Under the pieces are notes generated by a model that was not told where the DNA came from, searched no databases, and saw only the letters and a list, made by a program, of their open reading frames with translations. Made by a program: the position numbers and the translations under genes. A stretch of 35,404 nucleotides of DNA from Candidatus Kuenenia stuttgartensis. GTDB taxonomy: Bacteria > Pseudomonadota > Alphaproteobacteria > SMXS01. Below, in pieces: positions 16,858 to 27,600 of the stretch (position 1 is its first letter; the number at the start of each line of letters is the position of its first letter). The DNA lies in the NCBI GenBank assembly GCA_943329845.2, contig CALQFM020000043.1, positions 1 through 35,404 on the forward strand. Direction: 5' to 3'.

Positions 16858-19643
16858 TCAGCCGCCTCGGCGTCCACCTGGAGGTTGGTCCGTGTCACCT
16901 GCACGGCGGTCACCTTGTATTCGGGGCAGTTGGTCGCCCAGTCCGACAGCTCGGTGGTGACGAAATTGATCTCGGTGATCGGGTGATGGAACGTGGTGTA
17001 GACCACGCCCTGCGGCATGCGATCGGTGATCAGCGCGTGCAGCGTCGTCGATCCCATGCGACTGGCCAGCATGACCCTGTCGCCGCTCGCGATGCCGCGT
17101 TCCTCGGCGTCGTGGGGATGGATCTCGAGCACGTCCTCGGGATGCCAGACCACATTGTCGGTGCGCCTCGTCTGGGCGCCCACATTGTACTGGGTGAGGA
17201 TGCGGCCCGTGGTCAGGATCAGCGGGTACATGCGGGTGGCACGCTCGGGCGTGGGCACGAACTCGGTCACCACGAAGTGACCTTTGCCGCGCACGAAGTG
17301 GTCCATGTGCATGATCGGCGTGCCCTCGGGCGCCGCGTCGTTGCAGGGCCACTGCACACTGCCGAGCCGGTCCAGTTTATCGAAGCTCACGCCAGAGAAT
17401 GTAGGGGTCAAGGCCGCGATCTCGTCCATGATGGCCGACGCGTTCGGATAGCTCATCGGATAGCCGAGCGCGGTCGCGAGGCGGCAGGCGACCTGCCACT
17501 CGTCGAGGCCGGTCTTCGACGGCATGACAGGGCGCACCCGGTTGATGCGCCGCTCGGCGTTGGTGAAAGTACCGTCCTTCTCGAGGAACGACGTGCCAGG
17601 CAGGAACACATGGGCGAGGCCGGAGGTCTCGTTGAGGAACAGGTCCTGCACGACGACGCAGTCCATGGCCTGCAGCGCGTCGTAGACATTCTTGGTGTTG
17701 GGCTCCGACTGCGCCAGGTCCTCGCCCTGGATGAAGATCGCGCGGAAGCTGCCGTCAAGCGCGGCGGACATCATGTTGGGAATGCGCAGCCCGGGCTCCG
17801 GCTCGATCTTCACACCCCAGACTTTCTCGAACAGGCCCCGTGCGGCGTCGTCGCTGACGTGACGGTAGCCGGGCAACTCATGGGGGAACGAGCCCATGTC
17901 GCACGAGCCCTGGACATTGTTCTGGCCACGCAGCGGGTTCACGCCGACGCCCTCGCGGCCGATGTTGCCGGTCGCCATGGCCAGATTGGCGAGGCCCATC
18001 ACCATGGTCGAGCCCTGCGAATGCTCGGTGACGCCGAGGCCGTAATAGATCGCCGCGTCGCCGCCGGTGGCATAGAGGCGGGCCGCCTCGCGCACCTGAG
18101 CGGCCGGCACGCCGGTCGAGTCTTCGAGCGCTTCCGGCGCGTTGCGCGGCTCGGCGATGAAGGCGGCCCAGCGGGCGAAGCTGTCGTCCTCGCAGCGCTC
18201 CCGGACGAACGCCTCGTTGACCAGTCCTTCGGTCACCACCACATGGGCGATGGCGTTGATCAGGGCGACGTTGCCGCCAGGCCGCACCGGCAGATGCAGC
18301 GCCTTCGGCATATGCGGCGCGTTGACCAGGTCGATGCGCCGAGGGTCGACGACGATCAGCCTGGCCCCCTGGCGCAGCCGCTTCTTCATTCTCGACGCGA
18401 ATACCGGATGGCCGTCGGTTGGATTGGCGCCGATGACCATGATGACTTCCGACTTAGCCACGCTGCGGAAGTCCTGGGTGCCGGCCGACGTGCCGAAGGT
18501 CTGCTTCAGCCCGTAGCCGGTGGGCGAGTGACAGACGCGGGCACAGGTATCGACGTTGTTGTTGCCGAACGCGGCGCGGATCATCTTCTGCACCACATAG
18601 ACTTCCTCGTTGGTGCAACGGGAGGAGGTGATGCCGCCGATGGCGCCGCGCCCGTATTTCTCCTGGATGACGCGGAAACGGCCCGCGGTGTAGGCGATGG
18701 CCTCGTCCCAGCTCACCTCGCGCCAAGGGTCGGTGATGCGCTCGCGGATCATGGGGTTGAGCACCCGGTCCCGGTGCACCGCATAGCCCCAGGCGAAGCG
18801 GCCCTTGACGCAGGAATGGCCTTCGTTGGCGACCCCTCCCTTGTAGGGAACCATGCGGACCACCTCGTTCCCCTGCATCTCCGCCTTGAACGAGCAGCCG
18901 ACGCCGCAATAGGCGCATGTGGTCAGCACGCTGCGCTCGGGCTGGCCCATCTCGATGACCGACTTCTCGGTCAGCGTCGCGGTTGGGCACGCCTGCACGC
19001 AGGCGCCGCAGGAGACGCATTCGGAGTCGAGGAAGCCGTCGAAGCCGCCGGGCGAGATCTGGGAACCGAACCCACGGCCGTCAACGGTCAGCGCGAAAGT
19101 CCCCTGCACCTCGTCGCACGCCCGGACGCAGCGCGAGCACAGGATGCACTTGGCCGGGTCGAAGGTGAAGTACGGGTTGCTCTCGTCCTTGGGCGCGTCG
19201 AAATGATTGGCGCCGCCATATCCGTAGCGCACCTCGCGCAGGCCGACCGCACCCGCCATGTCCTGCAGCTCGCAGTCGCCGTTCGCCGCGCAGGTCAGGC
19301 AGTCGAGCGGGTGGTCCGAGATGTAGAGCTCCATCACCCCGCGCCGCAGGTCCGCGAGCCGCTTCGTGTGGGTGCTCACCTTCATGCCCGGCGCGACTGG
19401 CGTGGTGCAAGACGCCGGCGTGCCCTTGCGGCCGTCGATTTCCACCAGGCACAGCCGGCAGGAGCCGAACGCCTCCAGGCTGTCGGTGGCGCAGAGTTTC
19501 GGTACGCTGACGCCGGCTTCCATGGCCGCGCGCATCACCGATGTGCCCTGGGGCACTGTGACCGTAATACCGTCGATCTCCAGGCTGACCGGTTCGCCGT
19601 CGCGCCCGGGCGTGCCGAAATCGGTTTCGTGGATCAGGCCCAT
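16854..19643 (-). CDS. fdsA: NAD-dependent formate dehydrogenase, molybdenum-containing alpha subunit
   Basis: The catalytic subunit (929 residues) oxidises formate to CO2 at a bis-MGD molybdenum centre and passes electrons along an internal Fe-S chain to FdsB. In order: an N-terminal [2Fe-2S] domain (C51, C62, C65, C79), the NuoG-like His-Cys cluster (H111, C115, C118, C124), a two-[4Fe-4S] ferredoxin domain (C166, C169, C172, C176; C209, C212, C215, C219), then the molybdopterin domain with its own [4Fe-4S] (C243, C246, C250, C278). The molybdenum ligand is cysteine C371 in DTCARVCHSPTGYG, not selenocysteine, followed by the conserved His. The length equals known FdsA proteins. fdsB ends 4 bp upstream. 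Confidence 0.97.
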   Translation of the reverse strand: MGLIHETDFGTPGRDGEPVSLEIDGITVTVPQGTSVMRAAMEAGVSVPKLCATDSLEAFGSCRLCLVEIDGRKGTPASCTTPVAPGMKVSTHTKRLADLRRGVMELYISDHPLDCLTCAANGDCELQDMAGAVGLREVRYGYGGANHFDAPKDESNPYFTFDPAKCILCSRCVRACDEVQGTFALTVDGRGFGSQISPGGFDGFLDSECVSCGACVQACPTATLTEKSVIEMGQPERSVLTTCAYCGVGCSFKAEMQGNEVVRMVPYKGGVANEGHSCVKGRFAWGYAVHRDRVLNPMIRERITDPWREVSWDEAIAYTAGRFRVIQEKYGRGAIGGITSSRCTNEEVYVVQKMIRAAFGNNNVDTCARVCHSPTGYGLKQTFGTSAGTQDFRSVAKSEVIMVIGANPTDGHPVFASRMKKRLRQGARLIVVDPRRIDLVNAPHMPKALHLPVRPGGNVALINAIAHVVVTEGLVNEAFVRERCEDDSFARWAAFIAEPRNAPEALEDSTGVPAAQVREAARLYATGGDAAIYYGLGVTEHSQGSTMVMGLANLAMATGNIGREGVGVNPLRGQNNVQGSCDMGSFPHELPGYRHVSDDAARGLFEKVWGVKIEPEPGLRIPNMMSAALDGSFRAIFIQGEDLAQSEPNTKNVYDALQAMDCVVVQDLFLNETSGLAHVFLPGTSFLEKDGTFTNAERRINRVRPVMPSKTGLDEWQVACRLATALGYPMSYPNASAIMDEIAALTPTFSGVSFDKLDRLGSVQWPCNDAAPEGTPIMHMDHFVRGKGHFVVTEFVPTPERATRMYPLILTTGRILTQYNVGAQTRRTDNVVWHPEDVLEIHPHDAEERGIASGDRVMLASRMGSTTLHALITDRMPQGVVYTTFHHPITEINFVTTELSDWATNCPEYKVTAVQVTRTNLQVDAEAAE

Positions 19644-19647
19644 GGGG

Positions 19648-21201
19648 TCACTCCGCCGCGGCGGCGGACCGCCGGAAATCGTCGGGGAAGTGGCGCAGCG
19701 CCGTGCGCACCGGCATCGGCGTCAGCCCGCCCATGGCGCAGAGCGACCCGTCTGTCATCAGCGTGCACAGGTCCTCGAGCAGGGCGAGGCTCTTCGCCGG
19801 CTCGACACCAGCGGCGATCCGGTCGATGACCTCGACGCCGCGCACCGCGCCGATGCGGCACGGCGTGCACTTGCCGCAGGATTCGTGGGCGCAGAATTCC
19901 ATGGCAAACCGGGCCTGTGCCAGCATGTCGGCCCGCTCGTCGAACACCACAAGCCCGCCGTGTCCCAGCATGAAGCCGGCGTCGGCCAGCGCCTCGTAGT
20001 CGGCCGGCAGGTCTAGCAGGTGCTCAGGAATATAGCCGCCGAGCGGTCCGCCCACCTGCACCGTCTTGAATGCCCTGCCCGTCGCCGTGCCGCCGCCGAA
20101 ATCCTCGACCAGCGCACGAAGGGTGATCCCGAAAGCCTTTTCCACCAGTCCGCCGTTGCGGACGCAGCCGGCAAGCTGGAACGGCTGGGTGCCGCGGGAC
20201 AGGCCCATGCCGAAATCCCGGTAATAGGCCGCGCCCCGAGCCAGGATCACCGGTACGGCGGCGAGCGTCAGCACGTTGTTGACCAGGGTGGGCTTGCCGA
20301 ACAGGCCTTCGAGCGCCGGCAGCGGCGGCTTGGCGCGAACCACGCCGCGCTTGCCCTCCAGGCTCTCCAGCATGGCGGTTTCCTCGCCGCAGATATAGGC
20401 GCCGGCGCCCTCGCGCACCTCGATGTCGAAGGCCTTGCCCGAGCCCCTGATGTCCGCGCCGAGCCAGCCGCCCGCGCGCGCCGTGTCGATCGCCCGGCGC
20501 ATCATGGCGACGGCCGCCGGATATTCGGAGCGGATGTAGAGGAAGCCCTTCGCGGCGCCGGTCGCCAGCGCGGCGATGGTCATGCCCTCGATCAGCAGGA
20601 ACGGGTCGCCTTCCATCAGCATGCGGTCGGCGAAGGTGCCGCTATCGCCTTCGTCGGCGTTGCAGCAGATGTATTTCACCTCGCCGGGCGCGCCGAGCAC
20701 GGTATTCCACTTCACGCCGGCCGGGAATCCCGCGCCGCCCCTGCCGCGCAGGCCGGAGTCGGTTACCGCCGCGACGATGGCCTCCGGCGCCATGCCGAGC
20801 GCGGCCTCCAGCCCCGCGAACCCGCCGTGAAACCGGTATTCGTTCACCGACCGCGGATCGACGATGCCGCAACGTTCGAAAGTCAGCCGCTCCTGCCGCC
20901 GCAACCATGGCAGGTCGTCCATCAGCCCCAGGCAGGTCCGCGCCTTGGGACTGATGCCGCTGTCGAACATCTCGGTGACGCATTCGGCCATGGTGCCCGA
21001 TGGGCGAAAGCCCAGGCGCCCGTCCTCGGTTTCGACCTCGAACATGGGTTCGAGGAAATAGAGGCCGCGGCTACCGGTCCGGACGATCCGCGCCTCGATG
21101 CCCCGGCGGGCCGCTTCCGCGGCGATGGCGCGTACCAGGTCGTCGGCGCCTACCGAAACCGATGCTGAATCGCCCGAGACGAAAAAGGTCGCCGCCTTCA
21201 C
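19648..21201 (-). CDS. fdsB: NAD-dependent formate dehydrogenase, NADH/FMN-binding beta subunit
   Basis: This 517-residue diaphorase subunit carries FMN and one [4Fe-4S] cluster and passes electrons to NAD+. An N-terminal thioredoxin-like NuoE-type part (about 1-100) precedes the NuoF-like core with the NADH/FMN loop GLRGRGGAGFP (150-160), YICCNADEGDSGTF (177-190) and GAGAYICGEETAMLESLEGKRG (266-286, listed here by position and key residues). The cluster ligands are C442, C445, C448 and C488. The start is GTG at 21201, overlapping the fdsG stop (GTGA); the open frame upstream of it only repeats fdsG out of frame. Confidence 0.96.
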   Translation of the reverse strand: MKAATFFVSGDSASVSVGADDLVRAIAAEAARRGIEARIVRTGSRGLYFLEPMFEVETEDGRLGFRPSGTMAECVTEMFDSGISPKARTCLGLMDDLPWLRRQERLTFERCGIVDPRSVNEYRFHGGFAGLEAALGMAPEAIVAAVTDSGLRGRGGAGFPAGVKWNTVLGAPGEVKYICCNADEGDSGTFADRMLMEGDPFLLIEGMTIAALATGAAKGFLYIRSEYPAAVAMMRRAIDTARAGGWLGADIRGSGKAFDIEVREGAGAYICGEETAMLESLEGKRGVVRAKPPLPALEGLFGKPTLVNNVLTLAAVPVILARGAAYYRDFGMGLSRGTQPFQLAGCVRNGGLVEKAFGITLRALVEDFGGGTATGRAFKTVQVGGPLGGYIPEHLLDLPADYEALADAGFMLGHGGLVVFDERADMLAQARFAMEFCAHESCGKCTPCRIGAVRGVEVIDRIAAGVEPAKSLALLEDLCTLMTDGSLCAMGGLTPMPVRTALRHFPDDFRRSAAAAE

Positions 21202-21692
21202 CGCACGGCTCCCAGCCGTTCCAGCACCAGGAATTCGGTGACCCTTCCGTACAGCGCGCCGTCCACGGTCACGGCAGGCGACAACGCGCAATTGCCAAGG
21301 CAGTAGACGGGATCGAGAGTGACCGCGCCGTCCTTGGTGGTTTCGCCAAGACCCACATCGAGACGCCTGCAAAGCTGCTCGGTCAGGCCACGCGCCCCCA
21401 TCGCCTGGCACGCCTCGGCCTGGCAGATCCGGATGATATGGCGGCCCGGCGGCGCGCGGCGCAGGTCATGGTAGAAGGTCAGCACACCGTAGACATCGGC
21501 GTGGGAAAGCCCGAGCGCCTTTGCCACGGGCTCGAGCGCCGCGGCGGGCACATAGCCGAACTCGCGCTGGATCGCCTGCAGGACGAGCAGGCACGCGCCG
21601 TCCGTCTCCTGATGCTCAGCGAGAATGCGGCCGATCCTGTCGGCCAGGTCCGCTGGTGTCGTTGCAACAGTCATTTTCGTTACTTCAGCCAT
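21198..21692 (-). CDS. fdsG: NAD-dependent formate dehydrogenase gamma subunit
   Basis: The 164-residue NuoE-like subunit has a thioredoxin-like fold with a [2Fe-2S] cluster bound by C90, C95, C131 and C135 (ICQAEACQAMGA and VYCLGNCALSP). It also shows the typical FGYVPAAALEPVAKALGLSH segment. It is the first gene of the fds operon. Two ATGs are possible, 21692 and 21674 (MTVATTPADL); neither has a strong ribosome site, and I kept the longer. The 111-bp space upstream should hold the operon promoter, but I see no clear boxes and no recognisable LysR-type FdsR gene next to it. Confidence 0.95.
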   Translation of the reverse strand: MAEVTKMTVATTPADLADRIGRILAEHQETDGACLLVLQAIQREFGYVPAAALEPVAKALGLSHADVYGVLTFYHDLRRAPPGRHIIRICQAEACQAMGARGLTEQLCRRLDVGLGETTKDGAVTLDPVYCLGNCALSPAVTVDGALYGRVTEFLVLERLGAVR

Positions 21693-21803
21693 CGATTCCG
21701 ACCATACAGGCGGCCATCACCTCGGCACATAAGTCGTTTTGCCCGGATCATCGCAGAAATTGCCGGCACCTACACGGGATTCCGCCATTCAGCGTCACCC
21801 GAT

Positions 21804-24521
21804 TCAGTTCTGACCTGACGACGAGCCATCATTGTCCACACCGGCCTGCGGTTCGGCGCCACGGTCGGCGCGGCGCTTGCGCACTTCGTCGATCTGGCCG
21901 GGCGTCAACCGCTGCTCGATGGAGCGGGCGGCGGCTTCCGCCTGGGTGCGGAGCTGGCCGGGCCTCAGCTTGTCGATCGCGACGCCGAGCCAGAACAGCG
22001 CTTCCTCCTGCACGTCAGGCGGCGCGCCCGGCTGGCCCGCCAGAATGCCGCCGAGCTGGATCTGGGCGTCGACGTGACCGTTGCGGGCGGCGCGGCGGAA
22101 CCATTCCAGCGCCCGCTCCTGATCGGCCACGACGCCCTCGCCGCGGGTGTACAGCATGCCAAGCGCGTACTGCGATCCGGGATGTCCTTTATCTGCCGCC
22201 TTGAGGAACCATTCCTTGGCTGCGGCGGCATCCTGGGGCACGCCACTGCCATAGTAGTAGGCCTCGCCGATCCCGGCGACGGCGCGCAGGTAACCCAGAT
22301 CGGCCGACTGGCGCAGATAGCGCATGGATGCGTCCCGGTCGACCGGCACGCCGTCACCCCTGGCGTAGAGCTGCGACAGGTACCAGAGCGACTCGCCGTC
22401 AGCCGCCGCCTCGAACAGGGCGCGGGCGCGCGCCATGTCCTTCGGCCCGCCCCAGCCCCAATACAGGGACTTGCCCAGCCATAGCCCGGCGCTCTTCCAG
22501 CCATTGTCCAGCGCGGTCTGGAACCAGCGGCGCGCGGCCGCGTCGTCGCGCGCCACGCCGATACCCTGCAGCAGCAGGCGGCCCACCCAGAACTGTGCAA
22601 CGGGAACACCGCCTTCTGCCGCCTTGCGATAGCCCCTGTAGGCGGCCTCGTTGTCGCGCGGGCCGCCGTCGCCGCTGAGCTGCATGTAGGCCAGGTTGGC
22701 GAGCGAGCCGAGATTGCCGGCCTCGGCCGCCGCGGCGAACCAGCGCCGCGCCTCGGCCGCATCCTGCGCCACGCCCTTTCCGAGGTAGTAGGCGACGCCG
22801 GCCAGCCTTTGGCCGTCCACGTTCCCCTTCTGCGCCGCCTTCAGGGCGGCGGCGAACGAGGCCGCGTCGTCGACCCGGCCGAACCTGGTGTCGGTGTAGA
22901 GCCTGGCGAGGATGTAGTCGGCCTCGGCGGAGCCCATGTCGGAAGCGGTCGACAGCTCGGCGATCGCCCGCTCGACCAGCGCCGGCGAGTCGGCTGCGTC
23001 GGCGCGGCGGGCCTTGGTCAGCAGGTCTCGGGCCCGGGCGATGCGCCCCTCGGCGCCGTCTGGCGCCGCCGGCGCCAGCGCCTGGCCCTGGTAGAGGCTG
23101 GAGGAAGAACTCGCCGCCGCCGGATCCGGCACGCCCGCGGCATCCTGCGCGGTGATGTATCGCAGCGCGGAACGGGCCTGGTCCACGCCGCCGGCGGCCG
23201 CCTGCTCCATCAGCCTGCGGGCCTTGGCGCTATCCTTGGCGACGCCTTCGCCGGTCATGTAGAGGCTGCCCAGCGCATATTGGGAATCCGGGTGCCCGGC
23301 CTCGGCGGCGCGGGTCCAGTATTCGACCGTCTTCGCCGGGTCGCTGCCCGCGCCGTCGCCGCGCAGGTAGAGGACGCCGAGATTGTAGAGGCAGTCCGCC
23401 TGGCCGGCCTGGGCGCACTTGTCGAGCCAGGATCGCGCCAGGGCCGCGTCCGCCGCGACGCCCAGGCCTTCGCGGTAGTAGGTGAACAGCAACAGCTGGC
23501 CGTAGGCCGATCCCTGCTCCGCCGACGCCTTCGCCAGTTCGAAGGCCTTGGCCGGATCCTTGTCCACGCCCTCGCCCATGCTGTAGGCGGCCGACAGGGC
23601 TGCCTGCCCATCGGGCACCCCCTGCCCGGCCGACTGGCGCAGCAGATCCATGCCGCGGCCCGCATCCTTGTCCCCGCCCCTGCCGGACAACAGCATGATC
23701 GCGGCCAGGTACTGGGCATAGCCATTCCCCAAGCTCGCCGAGCGCAAGAGCAGTTCGCGCGCCGACTTGTCGTCGCGTTCCAGCAGTTTGCCCTGGAGCT
23801 GAAGCTGCGCCAGCGAGATCATGCAGAGCTCCGAGCCTTCCGCGACGGCCTGGCGTACCTGTTCCGCCATGCGCTTGCCCGCGTCGGCAGTCGGATCATC
23901 TTCGAATTCGAGCTGGGACAACGCGCACAGGCCGTCGGGCAGACCCTTGTCATGGGCCAGCTTGAACCAGGTCCGGGCATGCCCGCGGTTGACCGGCATG
24001 CCCCAGCCGCGCATGGCCTGGAGGCCAAGCTGGTAGAGCGCCATCGGGATGCCGGCGTCGGCACCCTTCTGGAGCCACAATACGGCCCTGTCGTAGTCGA
24101 CCGGCGTGCCCAGGCCACGCTGGTAGACGCTGCCAAGGATTGCCGCCGCGGTCGGATTGCCCTTTTCCGCCGCCCGGGTCAGCCACGCGAACCCCGCCTC
24201 GGTGTTCACGGCGGTGCCGATGCCCCGGTAGTAGGACATCGCGAGCCGCCACTGGGCGTCGGCGTCGCCACGCTCGGCGCGGTCCTCGAGTTCGGAGAAG
24301 GTCTTGAGCTCCAGCAGGTAGTCGGTATTGTCGCCGCCGACCGCGAGAGGATCGGACGCGCGGGCGCCTTCCGGCTCGACCGCGCTCATGTCTACGCGGG
24401 GAACCTCGCCAACTGCCGCAAGAGCAGGTCCGCCGTAGGCCGCAAGGCAAGACAGTGCCGCACCGACAAGCACGCCGATCAGTGGCCGCGTGGTCCGGCG
24501 GTGGTCGATATCCAGCTCCAT
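21804..24521 (-). CDS. Exported protein built of about 17 Sel1-like repeats
   Basis: This 905-residue protein starts with a signal peptide (hydrophobic residues about 12-35, ending GGPALA) and consists almost entirely of Sel1-like (TPR-related) helical repeats of about 36 residues. Typical units are QYALGSLYMTGEGVAKDSAK, QYALGMLYTRGEGVVADQER and LGEAYYYGSG-like segments. I count eight repeats in an N-terminal block, then a Ser/Ala-rich linker with SSSSS, then about nine more, some degenerate. The C-terminus ends with a basic helix (IEQRLTPGQIDEVRKRR). Sel1 proteins scaffold protein-protein contacts; periplasmic ones such as ExoR regulate sensor kinases. The ATG at 24521 was chosen because it gives the signal peptide. 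It is divergent from the sensor kinase gene. Confidence 0.9.
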   Translation of the reverse strand: MELDIDHRRTTRPLIGVLVGAALSCLAAYGGPALAAVGEVPRVDMSAVEPEGARASDPLAVGGDNTDYLLELKTFSELEDRAERGDADAQWRLAMSYYRGIGTAVNTEAGFAWLTRAAEKGNPTAAAILGSVYQRGLGTPVDYDRAVLWLQKGADAGIPMALYQLGLQAMRGWGMPVNRGHARTWFKLAHDKGLPDGLCALSQLEFEDDPTADAGKRMAEQVRQAVAEGSELCMISLAQLQLQGKLLERDDKSARELLLRSASLGNGYAQYLAAIMLLSGRGGDKDAGRGMDLLRQSAGQGVPDGQAALSAAYSMGEGVDKDPAKAFELAKASAEQGSAYGQLLLFTYYREGLGVAADAALARSWLDKCAQAGQADCLYNLGVLYLRGDGAGSDPAKTVEYWTRAAEAGHPDSQYALGSLYMTGEGVAKDSAKARRLMEQAAAGGVDQARSALRYITAQDAAGVPDPAAASSSSSLYQGQALAPAAPDGAEGRIARARDLLTKARRADAADSPALVERAIAELSTASDMGSAEADYILARLYTDTRFGRVDDAASFAAALKAAQKGNVDGQRLAGVAYYLGKGVAQDAAEARRWFAAAAEAGNLGSLANLAYMQLSGDGGPRDNEAAYRGYRKAAEGGVPVAQFWVGRLLLQGIGVARDDAAARRWFQTALDNGWKSAGLWLGKSLYWGWGGPKDMARARALFEAAADGESLWYLSQLYARGDGVPVDRDASMRYLRQSADLGYLRAVAGIGEAYYYGSGVPQDAAAAKEWFLKAADKGHPGSQYALGMLYTRGEGVVADQERALEWFRRAARNGHVDAQIQLGGILAGQPGAPPDVQEEALFWLGVAIDKLRPGQLRTQAEAAARSIEQRLTPGQIDEVRKRRADRGAEPQAGVDNDGSSSGQN

Positions 24522-24698
24522 CACGGCAGAATAGCGGTGGACACGGCCAACCTCTAGATCATCCTGCATGCGAGGGCGCTCGGGAGACCTGTGAAGCGGA
24601 GCAGCAAGAAGTCGGCAGCCGCGAGGCAATCGGTGTAGCATGTGAAGCGCGCCGTCCAGGAGATCGGCGCGCCATGCCGGATTCTGGAATGGCGGCGG

Positions 24699-27600
24699 AT
24701 GATTGGGGGCATCGCATTGAAACCGCATTTGGCTACGTCGGTTCGGCTTCTCGTCGTGCTCCTGGCCGCGATCTCCGTCACTCTCCTGCTGGTGCACGGC
24801 CTGCAGATGCGCCTCGACCACAAGCGCGAGGCCGAGCAAGTCCGCAGCGATCTCCAGAACATCACCAAGGCCGTCGCCGTCCATGCCGGGCAAACGCTCG
24901 CCACCATCGATCGCGGCGTGAGCCAGTTCGCCGGCGGGCTCGACGTGGAGCAACCGCCCGGCCTGGTCCATGAAAGGCTGCGCGCCGGCCGCGACGCAGC
25001 CGTCGGCGTCCTGGAATTCTTCGTGCTCGACGCGAGCGGAAGGGTAAGCGCGGCGTCCTACGACCCGGCGCCCGAGCCAGTCGACCTTTCGCACGAACCG
25101 CCCTTCGACGTCGCTGCCACCGGACCCGAGACGGCCCCGCGTATCAGCCCGCCACTGGCAGGCCATGTGGGACGGGCGGTGGGCGCGGAGATCATCCGGC
25201 TGGCGCGTCCCCGCCTCGGCGCGGATGGCACAATCCAGGGCTGGGTGGTCGGCACGATCAGCGTGAAGCACTTCCGCGCGCTGTTCGACTCCATGGTCGT
25301 CCGGCACCAAACCAGCATTGCGCTATTCCGCGACGACGGTGTTCTGTTGTCGGGCAGCGGCGACGCCGCCGGCGCTTTCAGCCAGGGCCGCGGCGCGAAC
25401 ATGTTCCGCGCCCGTCTCGCGGGCCACAGCCCATCGGGATGGTTCTGGGCCGGTGGAACCGCCAGCACCGGTGAGCGCGCCATGGTGGTCTATACCCGGG
25501 TCGACGGCCTGCCACTGGTCGTTGTCGCGCGGCTGCCGGAATCCGAGGTCTTTGCGCGCTGGAAGATGCGGGCGCTGATCGGCACGCTGGTCGACGTCGT
25601 CCTGACCTTGTTCATCATCGGCGCGACCGGCCTCGCGGTACGCGAGCTGGGTCTGCGCCAACGCGAGCAGGACCGGACCACGGCGCAGCTCAACCGGTTG
25701 GCCGATGCGTCCATCGACATTTCGAGCCTGCGCAGTTCCGACGATGTCTTGCAGCGCGCGGTGGAGATATCCCGCGAGCTTGTACCCAGCCACCAGGCCG
25801 TCCTGAGCCTCACAATCGGCATGGATTATGCGCAGGCGGTCCACACCGTTTCGCTGTCAGACAAATACGGCAAATGGCGGAGCTATGGCGACCATGCGGA
25901 CGGATCGGGCATCTACCGGCTGGTCTGCATGAACAACCAGCCCATGCGCCTGACCCAGAACCAGCTGGAAGCCCATCCCGCGTGGAAAGGCTTCGGCGAG
26001 GCGCGGCAGCGCCATCCACCGATGCGCGGCTGGCTGGCCGTGCCGCTGATCGCCCAGGACGGCAGCAATCTCGGCCTCATCCAGTTGTCGGACCGCGAAA
26101 CCGCCGACTACGACGACCGGGACGAAGCGGTGCTGATGCAGCTGGCCCAGATGGTGTCCGCCGCCATCGAGAACGTGCGCCTGCTCGAGGCGCGCACCCG
26201 CGCGCTGGCGCTGGCGGAACAGGCGCGCGACGAGATCACCCGGATCTTCTCCACCATGTCGGACGGCCTCTATCACCTCGACCGGGACTGGCGCTACACA
26301 CGGGTCAACCGGGCGGCCGAGGAGATGTTCGGCATCAAGGAGGCCGACGTGCTCGGGAAGTCGATGTGGGACGTCTTCCCCGACCTGTACGGCACCGAAG
26401 TCTATACCAGCCTCCACCGCGCCATGGAGACCGGCGAGCACGCCACACTGGAAAACTACTATCCGCCCGTCGACCGCTACCACCTGGTGAGGCTGTTCCC
26501 CGGCGAGGATGGCATGACCGTCTACGTCTCGGATATCACGGATCGCCGCCGGGCCGAGCAGCAGCTGCGCAAGGCGCAAAAGATGGAAGCGGTCGGACAG
26601 CTCACCGGCGGCGTCGCCCATGATTTCAACAACCTGCTGACGGTGATCCTGGGCAACGCCGACATGTTGGTCGAGGAACTCAGCGGCAACGAGAACCTGC
26701 GCGGCGTCGCCGAGATGATCCAGAGCGCTGCCGAGCGGGGCGCCGACCTGACGCACCGACTGCTTGCCTTCTCGCGGCGGCAACCGCTCGCGCCGGTCAT
26801 TGTCGACGCCAATCAGCTCGTTTCCGGGCTCGAGGGGCTACTGCGGCGCACGCTGCACGAAAGCATCGACCTGGAACTGGTGCGGGGCGCCGGCCTGTGG
26901 AAGGCGGTGGTCGACCGCTCACAGCTCGAAAGCGCGGTGCTCAACATCGTGATCAACGCGCGCGACGCCATGCCCGATGGCGGCAAGCTGACCATCGAGA
27001 CCGCGAATACGCGGCTCGACGACCTCTATGCCGAGCAGGAGGATATCCGCGCCGGCCAGTACGTAATGATCGCCATCTCCGACACCGGCCACGGCATGGA
27101 TCCGTCGGTCCTGAACCGCGCCTTCGATCCGTTCTTCACCACCAAGGCGGTCGGCAAGGGCAGCGGCCTCGGCCTCAGCATGGTCTACGGCTTCGTCCGG
27201 CAATCGGGCGGCAACGTGAAGCTCTACAGCGAGCCGAGCTATGGCACGACGGTGAAAATCTACCTGCCGCGCGCCGCGGATCGTCAGGGCGCGGCAGAAG
27301 CCCGCAAATCGGATGTGCTGCAGACCGCCAAGGGTACCGAGAGGATCGCACTGGTCGAGGACGAGGAACTGGTGCGCCAGTTCGCCGAAATGAACCTGAA
27401 GGCCTTGGGCTACGTGGTCGCGTCTTTCCCGACCGGCCCTGATCTGTTGCGGGCGATGGACGGCGGCCTTGTGTTCGACCTGCTGTTCACCGACATCGTG
27501 CTACCTGGCGGCATGAACGGGCGGGACATCGCGGAAGAGGTTTTGCGCCGCGCGCCAGGGACCAAGGTGCTGTATTCGTCAGGCTACACCGACAACGCCA

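Noticed and set aside
18529-18546. Possible selenocysteine at the fdsA molybdenum ligand
   Set aside because: The codon for residue 371 is an ordinary cysteine codon and no in-frame stop is present.
16983-19829. A 948-codon open frame on the plus strand opposite fdsA and fdsB
   Set aside because: It is antisense to a clearly conserved molybdoenzyme gene, its protein is rich in His, Arg, Asp and Gly with no recognisable domain, and such mirror frames are expected at this GC content.
21804-24521. Possible DNA tandem repeats in the Sel1 gene
   Set aside because: The periodicity is at protein level; the DNA copies are too diverged to be a recombinogenic tandem array or CRISPR.
22809-24557. Long plus-strand open frame opposite the Sel1-repeat gene
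   Set aside because: The repeated GlyGly-rich pattern is the reverse of the Sel1 codons; it has no independent protein features.
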